Assembly: GCA_000727475.1 (NCBI GenBank)
Contig: KL647292.1
Coordinates: 4,693,162 to 4,757,161 of the forward strand
Reading direction: 5' to 3'
Source of the DNA: Sarcocystis neurona
Taxonomy: Eukaryota > Apicomplexa > Conoidasida > Eucoccidiorida > Sarcocystidae
DNA length: 64,000 nucleotides
The number at the start of each line of letters is the position of its first letter. Within the stretch, counting starts at the first letter, position 1. Position numbers and translations under genes: made by a program. The notes below the pieces were generated by a model that was not told the DNA's origin, ran no database searches, and saw only the letters and a program-made list of their open reading frames with translations. Of this stretch, positions 43,600 through 55,529 are shown piece after piece.

Positions 43600-45540
43600 A
43601 CATCTCGGTAATCTTCCGTTGAAGACAGAATACAGTTGCCTATTGCGTGTCGATTTATAGAGACCTTCATGCACAAACACAAGTGCATATAAGTGAACCT
43701 AGATGCAGGCTTGAGGCAGAGTGTACAGACAGCGCCTCAGGCACCTCCAAATAGGTACTGCTTGCGCACATGCATTTACACATGTATATATAAATATATG
43801 TGGAGAGAGAGGGGGAACCAAAGGCATACGGATAGCCCACGCGTACGCCGAGTCACTTGTGTATACGTTTGCATACGTGTGGAGACGTAGACAGGTGCAC
43901 GTCGGATGCGGGGTTACCCAGGAGCTGCGAAGTTGACACCAGTGCCAATAGATGTTGCCACGGACAAGGAGACGTGGCTACTCCAAGCTTAGAGCGTTGA
44001 TAGCGCGCCTGCCTTTTTGCGGGAGCACAACCGTCCAAAGTGCTGAAAACAGAGGCGCGTTCATCGCAAATAAACATCAACGTGTACAATAACGACGTAT
44101 ATACTTATTCAGATCTGTATGTGTTTTGAAATGTTCGACGTGCCACGTAGATACATACGTGCATGTATTTGTGGATACTATTTTCTGCTGCTTTTCTGTG
44201 TATTCCTCTGCATACTGAAGAACACATTCTCGTGAAGAAGCCGCCTCTCAGTCTTTGGGTGCGCAATGGTATTTAACTACACATATTCTTATATACACAT
44301 ACGCCCACGCGATCAGATAATGAACTACTCCACACAGCGACAGATACTCGTTCTCCCTGCTCGTGGAAAACGCGCGTTGCCCGCGAACTGAAATATACGC
44401 AGCTCTTCTAAGGGTCGTTAGCCTGGCTCCATATTCGTTGTATAAATGCTCGCGCGCTTCTGCAGCCTCTAAAGCACTGCGCCTCTTTTGTGGGTGTGAC
44501 GACGGGACTTAATGCTTAAGCGTGTCTATGCCAGTTCACGTGGTAGCCAGAGTGGCCTACTCTTAACAGCTAGCCACTCATTTTTTTCCAGACAAGTAGC
44601 AGGCAGCTTCACTGCAAGGGTGAGGATTTGATTTCCAAGGGATGCCCGTGCTGCCTGTAAAGTCCTGCAGGAACAGCAATGCAGCGTTCACCCAACAATG
44701 GACGTATGTGCGAATAATTGTTCCCAAGCAGCTCCGTCCACAACAGGCAACGTTTCTCAGTTAATAGTACTACACAATTACTGATATATATATATGTACA
44801 CATGTGTATATACATATACATATTCACAGATACGCGTATTGACCGATTTACACCTAAAGAGGGAGGCTGTCGAGGAAGAAGTGCGGGGACAAGTAATTGC
44901 AGAGGTCCATGTTCAAATCGATCCGACGCAGGCATGTCTCATGTTAGATCTCTTTGTCGCGCGTGCATAAGCCTGTGAGGGCTCGATCGGGTGGGTGCTG
45001 AGTATGCAGAAGGCGCACTTCTTTGTAAGGAATGTGGGGTGAAGAAAATTGTGGCTGCAAATGCTGGGCCTGCCTGGATTTACCTGGTTTACCCTTAAAG
45101 AGTACCCTATATATATTCACAACAAAGTAGACACTCTGGTGGGTGCAACAGGAGGTACTGAGAGGTACAGGTGTGCAAATACAGCATTCCATGGATTCCA
45201 GAGATAAACAAACCATTCTTGGTGTGCAGAAACTGAGCTGAAATTAAGACGAAGCCGCCCGGCTTGCTGACTCAATCTGTTACAAGAACACATCTACCCG
45301 TATATCTGAGTACTTTAACCGGTATTAGGAGTTGAGCGCAAAGGTGTACGTTAAGTTGAATCAAAAAAATTTGCAGTTACAGCGCGCTGGAGGGCCCACC
45401 AGGTGATGAGAAGGCAGCACATATTCGCAAGCTCCCGAAACCACACACGTGTACGTACGTCTCTCTCTCTCTATATATATATGTACATATATATATATAT
45501 ACGTACATGTGTGACTATATAGGTGGAAGGAAAAGAGAAT
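43600..45540. other. No recognisable gene
   Basis: Unique, moderately AT-rich sequence with TA tracts near 44790 and 45470-45500. ORFs are short and of random composition. Confidence 0.4.
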
Positions 45541-45543
45541 GAG

Positions 45544-45825
45544 TCACATAAGGCCTGAAAGTTCTTCGAATTGTGTTTTGTCTACGGAGGACACAGTGAC
45601 TTCCACCTTCACATACATCGCCCATGACGAGGGGTGAGAAAGCAGAGTGTCAGGACATCCTTCTGAGAGATCATTTCGTTGAGGTTCATCTTTCACTTCT
45701 CCTGCAGCAGCCCGACACGTCTTTTTGCTGAACATCCCAGCTGCACCAACAGGACGAAGAGTATCTGATGGGAGTAAAGCAGAATGACGCGTACCACAAA
45801 CAGGACTCGAAGGTTCCGGTGTCAA
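45544..45825 (-). CDS. Uncharacterised 93-codon ORF
   Basis: The minus frame begins MTPEPSSPVCGTRHSAL and continues AAGEVKDEPQRNDLSEGCPD, ending after VEVTVSSVDKTQFEELSGLM. Composition is protein-like and rich in Ser/Thr/Asp/Glu, unlike repeat translations nearby. No signal peptide or family motif is seen. The internal MFSKKTCR briefly recalls MOB N-termini, but nothing after it fits. It could be a single exon of a larger gene. Confidence 0.25.
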   Translation of the reverse strand: MTPEPSSPVCGTRHSALLPSDTLRPVGAAGMFSKKTCRAAAGEVKDEPQRNDLSEGCPDTLLSHPSSWAMYVKVEVTVSSVDKTQFEELSGLM

Positions 45826-45829
45826 AATA

Positions 45830-47840
45830 GCTGAAGAATTATATCTAGTGAGAGAGACACATATGTAGAAGCGTTGATTGCTGGGTCAAGTAGTTGACAG
45901 ACACATGATTGTTCATTCCAACAAAGGAGGAATCCGATTTTCATATCTGTACGTCGACACAGATTTACACCGTGCGTGTAAATTTCTGTACACAGAACAC
46001 TCCTGTGTTGGCTAAACACGTACAACCGCGTACTTCGACGCGCGTGTTCTCGTCCTATTCTCCTTCCTAGATCTTGACATTTGTGTTGCGCCTTCGTGAG
46101 CATATACAAATCTTAACGTACCCGTGCACAAGCCAAGTTCAGCAAGCCACTGACGCAGAACCAGGCTTACCAGGAACAAGGTATTACACGTACCTTTACG
46201 CCTACAATTTATAACATGTGACATAAGATCGTCGCACTTCAGCGTGGAATCACGCACAACGCACTGGTGAACAGCCAGCTGGGATTTTTGTGCAGAATTA
46301 CTCTGCAGCCACGGCTGTACCGTTAAGTTACTGCAACAAGGATTTGCACGATTTTCTCTGTATACGAACAACCTTGTAGCAACATATATCCGCAGGGCAA
46401 CTTTGTGGTTCCCTGTCTTTCAAAAACAGTGTTTGATGTGCGCTTTTTTTTGTGAACTAGACTGGTGAGGAAAAATCGAAGCTGACCTTCGTATAGCAGA
46501 GAGTTAATGTAGGTGGTAACACAGAAATGGCACACGGAATATGCCGGTAGGCGAGTATACAAACATTACACCAGAAATGGACACGGTGCAGAGGTACGTA
46601 GAATGGATGCATAGTACAGCTTTTACAGTTGTTCTCACGTTGCGTAGAAGAGTGTACTTCCTGTTCATGCGCCGGATCAATTCTGACGTCACGCCGGGTG
46701 CGAGCCCCTCGTGATGTGGAACTGGTGCGATCCAAGAGTTCGGGAGGGGAGAACGGCACGTGGGCACTTTCTAAAGGCGCTGAAAACTGATCGTTCGCGT
46801 GCCTGTAATGCAGGCCGACAAGTACGTTCTCGTAGCTCTGTGTGGGTGTCTTTTGAGTTGTGTCCATGTGCAGGAATATGTGCACACTGGCATATGAGAA
46901 CATGGCCTGACACTCCTGAACAAGTCTGTATATCATTCCGTGCTGGCCTGCGTGCGCAGTCTTATAATCATGCGTAGACCGACAACGGCGTATACCAGTG
47001 TGGCACGTGTATGTGCCAGTACGTAGCATTACTTGCACATACATCTACCAGTCGTCTTCTAGGAACAACCAGATATCTACTCTAGCTCATAATTAGGATA
47101 TATTTGAGTAGCTCAGTTGTGGCGTGTGAATATACGTGAACGTTGTGGACAACGCTTGCTCGTGGGTGCCGTTCGTCTTTAACCTACCTTCAGCCCCTTT
47201 CCGTCCGGAGGGCCGTGGAAGCCTCCAAGAAGTCAAATAATTCATTATTATCCGTGTGATGATATAAGGAGGGAAGCAGTATCAGCGAGTAACGCAAATA
47301 TGATTGAAATAGTGGAAAACTACACGAGTAGACGCCTCACTTTCGCACGATCGTGGGAGAACTAGTAGGAAATCCGGCGTCGCAACGTCATAGTGAGGTC
47401 CAACAACTTATGCTGTGAAATCGTGGTCCTGACCTCAGAAAAGCACGGCAGCAGGCAGGGGAAAAAGTTGGACAGTGCCGCGTGTTGTCAGTTAAAGAGA
47501 GGCAAGAGATGAATCAGTCAAAAATAAAACTACGACAGAATAGGGAACCAATTGTTCGCGGTAAAGCCCCACGCTAAAGTAAATGCCGAAAAAACTGCTC
47601 TTGGAAAGGAAGGTGTCTGTCAGTGGTGAGGACGCGCTCAACCCGCTTCCATCACCGGGGGCGTGCTGAACACTTGTCCATCGAGCGTGTGCAGTCAGTG
47701 CGTCTTGTTTTCTTACGTCCGACGCTAACCAAACGCACTCGTGAAGCCGACAACTGGCGCGACACAACTCGAAGAGGTTCGCAGCCGGCCGTCAAATGCT
47801 GAATCTCGAAATCCTTCAAAAAGCCTGGACCTCCTAGAGG
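45830..47840. other. No assigned gene
   Basis: Unique sequence. A minus-strand patch at 46196-46331 has plausible splice edges (TTGCAG, GTACGT) and a Cys-containing peptide (VHQCVVRDSTLKCDDL), but nothing joins to it. The other ORFs are not supported. Confidence 0.3.
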
Positions 47841-47916
47841 TTTCTTCGTGTGTACCTCATGAATATACAAGCCGCGGCAAACGTTCAACGTACAAGTTCA
47901 GAACTCTGCTCTGGAC

Positions 47917-48237
47917 GTGAAACCAGGGTTGCCAAGCAGAATAAAAGTTTTAGGCGGAGTGCTACGAAACTGCGACGTTCAAGGGTTAGAGGAGCAACTT
48001 TTTCAGCGGAATTCTGCAAAACCCGTATCCTTGACTCTGCCCCCGTCTGGAACTTTCAGTTTCTTTTGCGATCCAAAGCCCGGGAGAAATCCGTTTTGTA
48101 CTTTTGAGTATTTCTGTAGGAGCAGGGAAATCGTTAACAGTTTACAATCGCGCAACTATCTCGCTTGTACTCGTATCACTCGGCAGCGCTGTGTGCCTTC
48201 TCATTCAGCGAAATATTTGTGCCGGAGATGTAGGTAA
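47917..48237 (+). CDS. Cys-containing ORF with faint SRS/6-Cys-like pattern
   Basis: A 106-codon + frame with an ATG. The central part reads LRNCDVQGLEEQLF, then PVSLTLPPSGTFSFFCDPK, then NPFCTFEYFC. The spacing C-x-D ... alternating hydrophobic strand ending TFSFFC-x-P, then P-x-C-F, resembles half of an apicomplexan SRS or 6-Cys beta-sandwich domain, which are surface adhesin folds. No signal peptide or GPI-like tail is visible in this ORF. If real, it would be an internal exon. Similarity is by eye only and could be coincidence. Confidence 0.25.
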   Translation: MKPGLPSRIKVLGGVLRNCDVQGLEEQLFQRNSAKPVSLTLPPSGTFSFFCDPKPGRNPFCTFEYFCRSREIVNSLQSRNYLACTRITRQRCVPSHSAKYLCRRCR

Positions 48238-48239
48238 GT

Positions 48240-49790
48240 GACTAAGGCTGTGTACACTCTCACTTAATCATTACAGAGAAGCTGTGCTCGTGCTGGCTTT
48301 TGCTATTTTTCGAATTTGAGCCTTCTCCGTGGAGGCGTTCTCTGCGCCCACGCCCATTACAGAAACTGCTGGCGTCGCAATAAGTTGTATTTCATTTTTC
48401 CTGCAGACGTACCCGCAGCAGAATCTTTGTGGGTAAAACGTGTGAAAGTTAGAAGCTTCAAAATAGTGCAGGTCCATACCTAGATATGTTGGTGAAAGTG
48501 TGCCTGTGCGTACGCGGAGGTACGCGGTGGACGTGTGAGACTCAAAACAATACTGTGTGTCGTTGACCTTTACAACGGATCATGAAAATTGTGCACATCC
48601 ACACGCATATACACAGTCGTATACAGGTGTCTCTACGTGTATACTTTCTACCCCTTCGCCCGGCCTGAAAAAGCTTGAAAATACTTCACATCTGCGGTTC
48701 TGATAACGGTGAATGAAAGAGGCAAAAAAATTCAAATTACAGACACGTGAGCAAGCATAACCGTGCGCAGCTGCTTAGAATGTTAAAACAATTTGCAAAC
48801 AGCTGTACAGGTGGTTCTTGAAGGTTAGTTGATAGAACCACAGATGACAGCTACCTGTACAGTTACCGTACCCAACCTCGTACATCTATGCTGACGAACA
48901 CAGCGGATTCAGCAGTAACCGCCTGATACACTAGATGTTGTTGACGGAAGCTTCTAGCTTGAAGATGCCTGCAGAAAGACACTATATCTGCACACACCTG
49001 TTTTCGAACATATGTAAAGCAGTGGATTTACACACGTGTATCCGTGTGCACGGCCCGCAGAGAACGAAGAAGATCAGGAAGAACAAATCTGGTTCAGGGA
49101 ATTGCACAGGCGTTGAGCATCGCTCTTCCGGGGCAAGCGTAACACTTGCGACTGGATATAGACTGAAGATATCTTAGGTGAAGAAGGACATAGACTGCAT
49201 ATCTGGCGTAGTGATCAGCGTGCAGGAATATCGAGCAAAAACTCATATTGCTGTGCACCACTGCTGGCCTAAAGTTGCACACGGCTGTGCTTGCAGAACG
49301 ACAGCTCGGCGTCTCGTCTTTGCAGAAGTCGTTGTACACTTCAAGTGCGTGCGGTGTGTGAAGGCAAGGAACAATCGGTCGCATCGCGCCTGTACGCAGG
49401 GCAACCGTACCGCTTTGAACACAAAGACCTGGTGTTACTGGGAAGACTGCATTTAGCTGGAAAGTTTTGTCAGTACACCAGGGCAAAGCAGGCTCCTGCA
49501 TGTCTATAAAAAGCACACGCGATGCCACACACACACACACACACAGACACACGCACACACACACACACACATGTGCACAAACGCTTACACACATGTATAT
49601 ACAGAGGCAATTATATTCAGCTACACGTGTGCATACGACATTTGCGGGTACACGTGTGCAGATATGTGAAGCAACAAACACGCGCCGAATATGGCCGCAA
49701 ATGCATTTAACACGTCACAGCACGGTACAGAGTCATAGGAAATGGCGGCCATCGATTCATGGAGCAAATTGACACAACTTTCGCATTGAA
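48240..49790. other. No recognisable gene; CA microsatellite
   Basis: Unique sequence with one (CA)n tract at 49526-49572. ORFs here follow the CA repeat or are short. Confidence 0.5.
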
Positions 49791-49791
49791 A

Positions 49792-50042
49792 CAGTGCACA
49801 CGAAAATGTTCGTGCGTCACACCCGATCTTCGTAAAGGGGGCCACACTAATACCTTCCATATCGTGAAGGAGGACATAAACGTTCCGTTTATGTGGCTGG
49901 GCGCGTCTTTAAATCATCCTTTCAGTAGTGTTGTATGTCCTACACTTTTACGCAGACTGTCCTCCTTCACGATATGGAAGGTATTAGTGTGGCCCCCTTT
50001 ACGAAGATCGGGTGTGACGCACGAACATTTTCGTGTGCACTG
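49792..50042. repeat. Fold-back element: perfect 85-bp inverted repeat with 81-bp spacer
   Basis: Arm 1 is 49792-49876 and arm 2 is 49958-50042; I compared them base by base and found no mismatch. The arms begin CAGTGCACACGAAAATG and end GAAGGAGGACA. A second small hairpin starts inside the end of arm 1: ACATAAACG at 49874-49882, TTC, CGTTTATGT at 49886-49894. Outside the arms a few more bases remain partly complementary. No obvious target-site duplication is seen. The ORF covering it (49759-50043) is a by-product. It could be a miniature inverted-repeat element, a hairpin RNA source or an assembly fold-back. Confidence 0.9.
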
Positions 50043-52842
50043 ATTCAGCGCTTGTCTTTCTACCTACCCACAGATGTCGTCGAAGGAGACAATGACGCCA
50101 GATAATGTGTTCAAGAATTTTCCGGTTGTACCAACATACAACATCTCGTACCGTGCACGCATGCATCCATAAATACTTTTAACTTTGAGCATATGGCATA
50201 GATTATGAGAAGCACACTCATGCACACCTACTGTATGTGCACGCCTGTGTAAGCACACGAGAAGTGCGCCTTGCTGATCTGCAGGTCAGTGCCATCTACG
50301 AATACACGTAGCGCGTGCAGAGCAATACTGCAAGTCATACAGGTACATCTCTGCTCGCATATGTCTACCTACATGTGAAGATGCACGTCGGTAGAGGTCC
50401 ACGAATTGCTGGATTGTTATGGATTCGCCTGCAGTTCATATAAATTAGAATCAACTTTACGCGTGCTGACCACCTCTTCCGTTCTCTCGCGCGCTGTTGA
50501 AAGAGAAAGAACCGAAGCAGGTTTGGTGTTCGACTTGGCACATAATCTGCACCATTCTGGGCGAAGTTCCTCGAGGGGTTTTCAACGCGTGAGAAAACTC
50601 TACAAAGCAGCTTGCCGATGCCAAAAATGAGTGCCCTACAAGGTAATCGATATTCCCTGTGAAATGTTCTGCCTCGCTGCACGATTCTCACCCCCGGAGT
50701 CTAGATAGCAGTGTAAATATCTGGAGAGCTAGAATCGTCTGTCTCAGAAAGCCGCACTCGGATGCAGTAAGGAAATATGCCAGCGTAAGCCTTTATCAGA
50801 GGTGCATAGCGTAAACCTCTCTGAAAAAGATCAACGAAGCAGCAAGGTAGATTCGTCACAAGTTGGCACCGATCTACGACGAGTGCGCTTCTCTCTTTTA
50901 GCTATCTATGCTTTTCCCTGCAACTTGCAAACTACGCCCACAAGATTCCATAGCAGATACATCAGCATGGATACAAGCTAAATAAGCTTCGTAGCGACGT
51001 GTCCCTCTCAACAGAGCGCGTAAGGGGGGAAGATGTTGTCAGCACGCGTAGTGTTGATTCAATTACATCTGAATTTCAGGCGAATCCATAACAGTCGTGA
51101 CCTACGTTCGCCAAGGGAGTTATACACGCATATATACACATACGCATGTATAATAGTCGATTAACATATCCATCTATACACATAGATGTAGGTAGATAGA
51201 TATAGATATATACACATGTATATATGTGCATTCCCTATACACATCAGACTGCATGTATCAGTTGAAAACTCTAGCCGCCTGCAGGCCTGGAGGAATTTAC
51301 TACTTTTGCAGAATAGTGCGGAAAGCGTGTTTTCTAAGGACATGCAAGCAAGTACAGTGGTAGATCCGCAGGTTGCTGTACCGGGTGGCTTTCTCCCTTT
51401 TGCATCGGACCAACGTACAACACAGAACACCCCAACGAAGGCCCGGAACTTCGTTTTCCAGTTACAGTCTTGGCGACACTGGCAGCTGTTTTATGCGTTG
51501 ATGTACAATTGCTGATATATATATATATATATACTCGGAGAGGAAAGGCTGACACCAGTAGACTTAGCGACAAGACTAAACGTCCGCCCAGTCTAACAGT
51601 CACACGTATCGCCGTGCGTCCCGCATGCCGTCGCACGTACGCCCTGGCCAGCCTTTTTGTCTGGGTTAGTTCGTGCCGCTTTAGTCCACTCGCGCACTCG
51701 TTGACGAATCGATTGATGCCCGTAAGTCGATCCTTACCCGCACACTTTTCCGGCTGTCATCGAGGGGTACGAGGAAGCTGGGAACCGGGCGTTCCCCCGT
51801 TCCCTGTTGAAGTACAATGACGTAGGGTTTTTCGTACTCGTGCAAATTCGCACAAGTGCACGTAAAGGCATTTTTGAGCACGTTTGATTCGTTGGCCATG
51901 TACATATCACACATATGCTCATCTGCTCAAAGTCTGGCACCGCCAACCCCAGAACAAATTGCTTTGCATCTTATTTGCATTACAGGACACTGCATCAGCA
52001 GTGTGAGTGAGAAGCTTCTTCTAACGTGGCGGCCGTGCTAACCTGCCACAACTCACACAGGGGAAACTCTCAGGTGTGTGGTCCGCACGCTGGTATGAAA
52101 CGCGTTCCTCCATTTATGTGCGACTGCCTCCCCTGATTGAATTCAACTGGCACACACTTCCAACTGAAGTGTTAAGAAGGCTTCGTTTAGCATTCCAGGC
52201 ACACCTCTAGGCACAGATAACAACCGCGGCATCGGCCGACTACAAACAGCTTCACTTGCGAGACGCCACTGTACACCAGTCGTTAATCACATATCATTAT
52301 CACTATTCAACGTGACTCGCGAATTTGGGTGGCAGCCAACACTACTCCAAACCCAAACGGATCTTCCATACCAACACTCAGCATTTTAGAAAGGCCGCTG
52401 CGGTACCACTCACCGGTGGGCCATTCTGTGCAAGCGTTAGTTTGTTCAGCGATCCGATTCGTGAGTGCGAATTGAATGGAAGAAGTTAATGAGCTCAACC
52501 CTAGATTAACGCTGTTTTTTCGGTGTCCGCGTCCCTTCGCCACAGCCGCTGCAACTTCTCTCAACACACCGGTCCCTGTTTTCGTCGTCTTTCTGAAACA
52601 GCATGTCTTTCAGTGTGCGGTTACACACCCCGCTATCTACCACGGTATCCATTATAGGTATGTGCGTGTGTGAACGGACGCATACGTAAGGAATATCCAC
52701 TCAAACGCTTGCAGTGATACTTTCTTGGATGTTCTTTTGCACTTGCGTGAACTGGTGTATTTTTGTTCACGTAGTGCTGCGAATACGACGTGCCTTCTCC
52801 CAGTGCCTGCGGGTTCACCTACGTCTTGTCGCTCGGAAACCT
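50043..52842. other. No recognisable gene
   Basis: Unique sequence with TA tracts near 51190-51230 and 51515-51533. It lies downstream of the minus-strand kinase and should contain its 3' UTR. A minus ORF at 52307-52567 is not supported as a separate gene. Confidence 0.45.
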
Positions 52843-54867
52843 TCACTGAGGTGAGCTTGCATCTGCGGAATAGATCAAGTTAGACACATATTCGCCGGGA
52901 AAGGGTGTGCCTTGTTGTTTTCTTTCGATGGTGTTGAAGTCGATGGGAGAAAAGTAGGGGTGTTCCAGTACTTCTTCAATTGTAGGCCGCAGCTCGGCTT
53001 TGTAGTTGGTCATTTTGCGAATCAGGTCATCCAGCATATCATTGTCAGGCGGAGGCGTGCCATGAAGGAGCTCTTGCACTCGTTGGTATGTCTTCCCCAG
53101 CGAATAAATATCGGAGGCGGCTGTGTGTTGGTGCATTCGCCTCACTTCGGGGGCTCTGTAACCAGTGGTGCCCAAAACGAGGGTCTCGAAAAATTTCACT
53201 CCGAAGCCCTCGAAATCTGCCAGGAGAAGGTGGCCATCAAATGCTACTAAGAAGTTTTGTGGTTTGATGTCTCTGTGCACAAAGCCATGACGATGGACAA
53301 CGTAGACGGCGTAAGCCATTTCTGCCGCCATCAGCCGCACGTTAACATTGTCCCGCGTCGCCGCCACCATCTGATAAACATCTCCTCGCATTCGAGGCAT
53401 TATCATGTACACGTTGTCGCTTAGGGCGCCGCGGTAGACGCCAATCAGCCGCAGCAGGAATGTATTGTGCGGGACAATACTCCAGTGCACGCTCGCTTCA
53501 TAGGCGGCCTTACGCCCTTCCATCTGCTTGAACGCCTTCGTTTTAACAACAATACCTGTCTCTCGTACATCCTTTGGAAGGTTTAGATAATCTGCAAGTG
53601 GAGTTGACACCTTTTTGATTGAAGAAATATTACGGCGCATGTCAGGGTTGCGTTTTAGTAAAATACGAAACTCTGGAAATTTACTTTCGTCTATCTTAGG
53701 CAAGCGGTAGTAAAACCATCGCCACGACAGCGGTAGTTTGCCTGCGGCATAAACACACAGGAGAGGTTATCATGAGGTAGGACCTTATTTGAGCGATCCA
53801 ACGCTGCTCAGAGCTCCCCATCAGGCAGACGGAACCAGGTGCTTCCTATCGACGTTGTACTTGGAAGCTACTGAGAATTTCAACTGTTGGGTGCGCACTC
53901 TCTCTGCAAAGTTAGGAGTACTATTCACGAGTGCAAAATCCGAACGCTTAATGAACTGCCGTCGTTTTCCCCGTCTAAACTGAACACTTTCACTGATCTC
54001 GCAGCTGACACGAGAAGCATTCACCAGGAACTGCACTCATGTTCCGTTTGTTTCCCGGAAGCCTCCCGTCTGCTGCGTTACCTCGCAAACAGCAGCCTGC
54101 TTCGTCTCGCCGGTGAACAACAGTGCATCTCGTCTATCTCTTTACTGTGTACTTACACACGCGTGTTTGTGCCTGTAGTCCTTACGCCGCCCCACTCTCT
54201 TCAATCATACCATAGCTTCTGGAAAGTACTGCTCAGCGGGTGCCCTTCGCGTGTGTCCCACGCACCGGCAGGTCCTCTCCAACGGGTGTTACCAGTTCTA
54301 CACCCGTGCTACTGTGGAGACCGTATTCACGTAGAAGGGTACAGTGTGGATGCTCGTATCTCGTGAATGCCATATCGGGTGACGTTCAGGTATACAGTCA
54401 CATTCTGCTTACACGTATACATATGTACGTGGCTGCTATTAAATGGGACAGATGCACACACACCCGCGCCGTGTGTATAGACGGATTCGTCAAGATGCAA
54501 AGTTCTTTTTGGTGCGTGCATAAATTTAAGCACACATGCATGAGAAAGCTTCGTTAGCGTGCAGGCGTGTGGCGAATACACCTGTATACACGTACGTAGA
54601 TATTGATTAGCTACGTATATTTTCGTACGTGCACGCGTATACGGCGAGTTCGTCCTCCATGCCTGAAAGCCTTTCTATTTGTTGCCTCCAGGACCTTCAC
54701 TGTCACTCACCAGTATACCGGATTGTATCTTTGCTGATGGTGCTAAGAGGACCGCCGAATTTTCTCAGGAAGCCCACCAACAGTGCCCCAATCGCCAGTG
54801 TAGACAGAAGCGCAACGGATGTAGATACCCTGCGAACAACCGAAGAGCACCTCTTACGTGTAAACAT
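52843..54867 (-). CDS. Rhoptry-kinase-like (ROPK-type) protein kinase with N-terminal membrane anchor
   Basis: Two exons, complement(join(52843..53741, 54711..54867)), giving 351 residues. Exon 1 starts at ATG 54867 (an ATG two codons upstream is also possible) and encodes a basic N-terminus, then a hydrophobic anchor at about residues 17-34 (SVALLSTLAIGALLVGFL). The donor GTGAGT and the acceptor GCCGCAG join in phase to rebuild Gly53. Exon 2 is a kinase domain. It has the beta3 Lys in GIVVKTK (residue 119), an alphaC Glu candidate in AYEAS (134), the catalytic loop VHRDIKPQN (Asp210, Asn215), LLADFEGFG (Asp228, DFE instead of DFG), GYRAPEV (251) and DIYSLG. No glycine-rich loop is visible before the Lys. 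Short size, signal anchor and non-canonical loops suit coccidian ROPKs secreted from rhoptries. Most catalytic residues remain, so activity is possible. Confidence 0.8.
53742..54710 (-). other. Intron of the kinase gene
   Basis: The 969-base phase-1 intron is bounded by GTGAGT (54705-54710) and GCCGCAG (53742-53748). TA/CA words occur at 54400-54430. The + strand ORFs inside it are not supported. Confidence 0.75.
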
Positions 54868-55345
54868 GTGCATACGTATAGTGTGTGCGTATGCGTACTG
54901 CGTTTTTGAGCCCAAAAGCAGCACATGGCTCTTCAACTGGGTGGTGTCGAAAACTTGCGTGGCCGAGTGCGCAGGTTTGTGCAATCACACTTTCGATAAT
55001 GCACGGGGAGCAGCAGCGGCAGCACAGCATTGAGACTCACTTATAACATCCGTGTTCAGGTGTGAATGACGGTGGTCACAAAGTGAGTTTCTACCGCACG
55101 GCAAACGCAACTGCAAGCTCCACACCTCCCCATTCGCACTCGTGCTTAAACAAAAGCGGGTAGACATGCACACGCAGATGACTGCGGTGCGTGGGCGTCC
55201 GTGCATCAATGAGCCGGCACTGTACTGCAGCACCACCGGCAAGCCACTGGGGAAATACACTATACGTGCACAAATATGCGTCGCATTTATACACATGTCT
55301 CGACACATACGTGTACTACACAGGTCCTTGTCGGGGGAAGATGAG

Positions 55346-55525
55346 AGGGCTACGATGCCTTTGAGGACAGACAATCCACTCCTCCTTTCTTGGTAAGGGA
55401 CCTGAAGGAAATGTGTGCTCCAGTAGACGCAGGAACAGCGTGCTTCGTGGTCACCCCGCAGCAACAAGGCAGTTGGGTACGACTGACCTTCAACGGACGA
55501 TCGACGGCCATTTTGCAAGGTTTCG
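55346..55525 (+). CDS. Candidate exon of an unidentified gene
   Basis: The + frame reads EGYDAFEDRQSTPPFLVRDL, then KEMCAPVDAGTACFVVTP, then GSWVRLTFNGRSTAILQGF, and meets a good donor GTAAGG at 55526. Protein-like composition, with beta-rich character and two Cys. The acceptor is probably the AG at 55344-55345 or nearby. A further exon must follow in phase 1, but I could not identify it. It is transcribed away from the kinase gene. No family recognised. Confidence 0.35.
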
Positions 55526-55529
55526 GTAA

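Noticed and set aside
45544..45825. N-terminus of the MOB gene (MFSKKTCR looks like MOB starts)
   Set aside because: The following residues lack the expected basic/EGS and zinc-ligand blocks, and the distance to the MOB-like exon is 6 kb without intervening matches.
49759..50043. 94-codon ORF MEQIDTTF...
   Set aside because: Covers the inverted repeat; its two halves are sense and antisense of the same 85 bases, which no real protein needs.
54629..55033. 134-codon + ORF
   Set aside because: It is the antisense of kinase exon 1, whose minus-strand reading has an ATG, a membrane anchor and a phase-correct donor.
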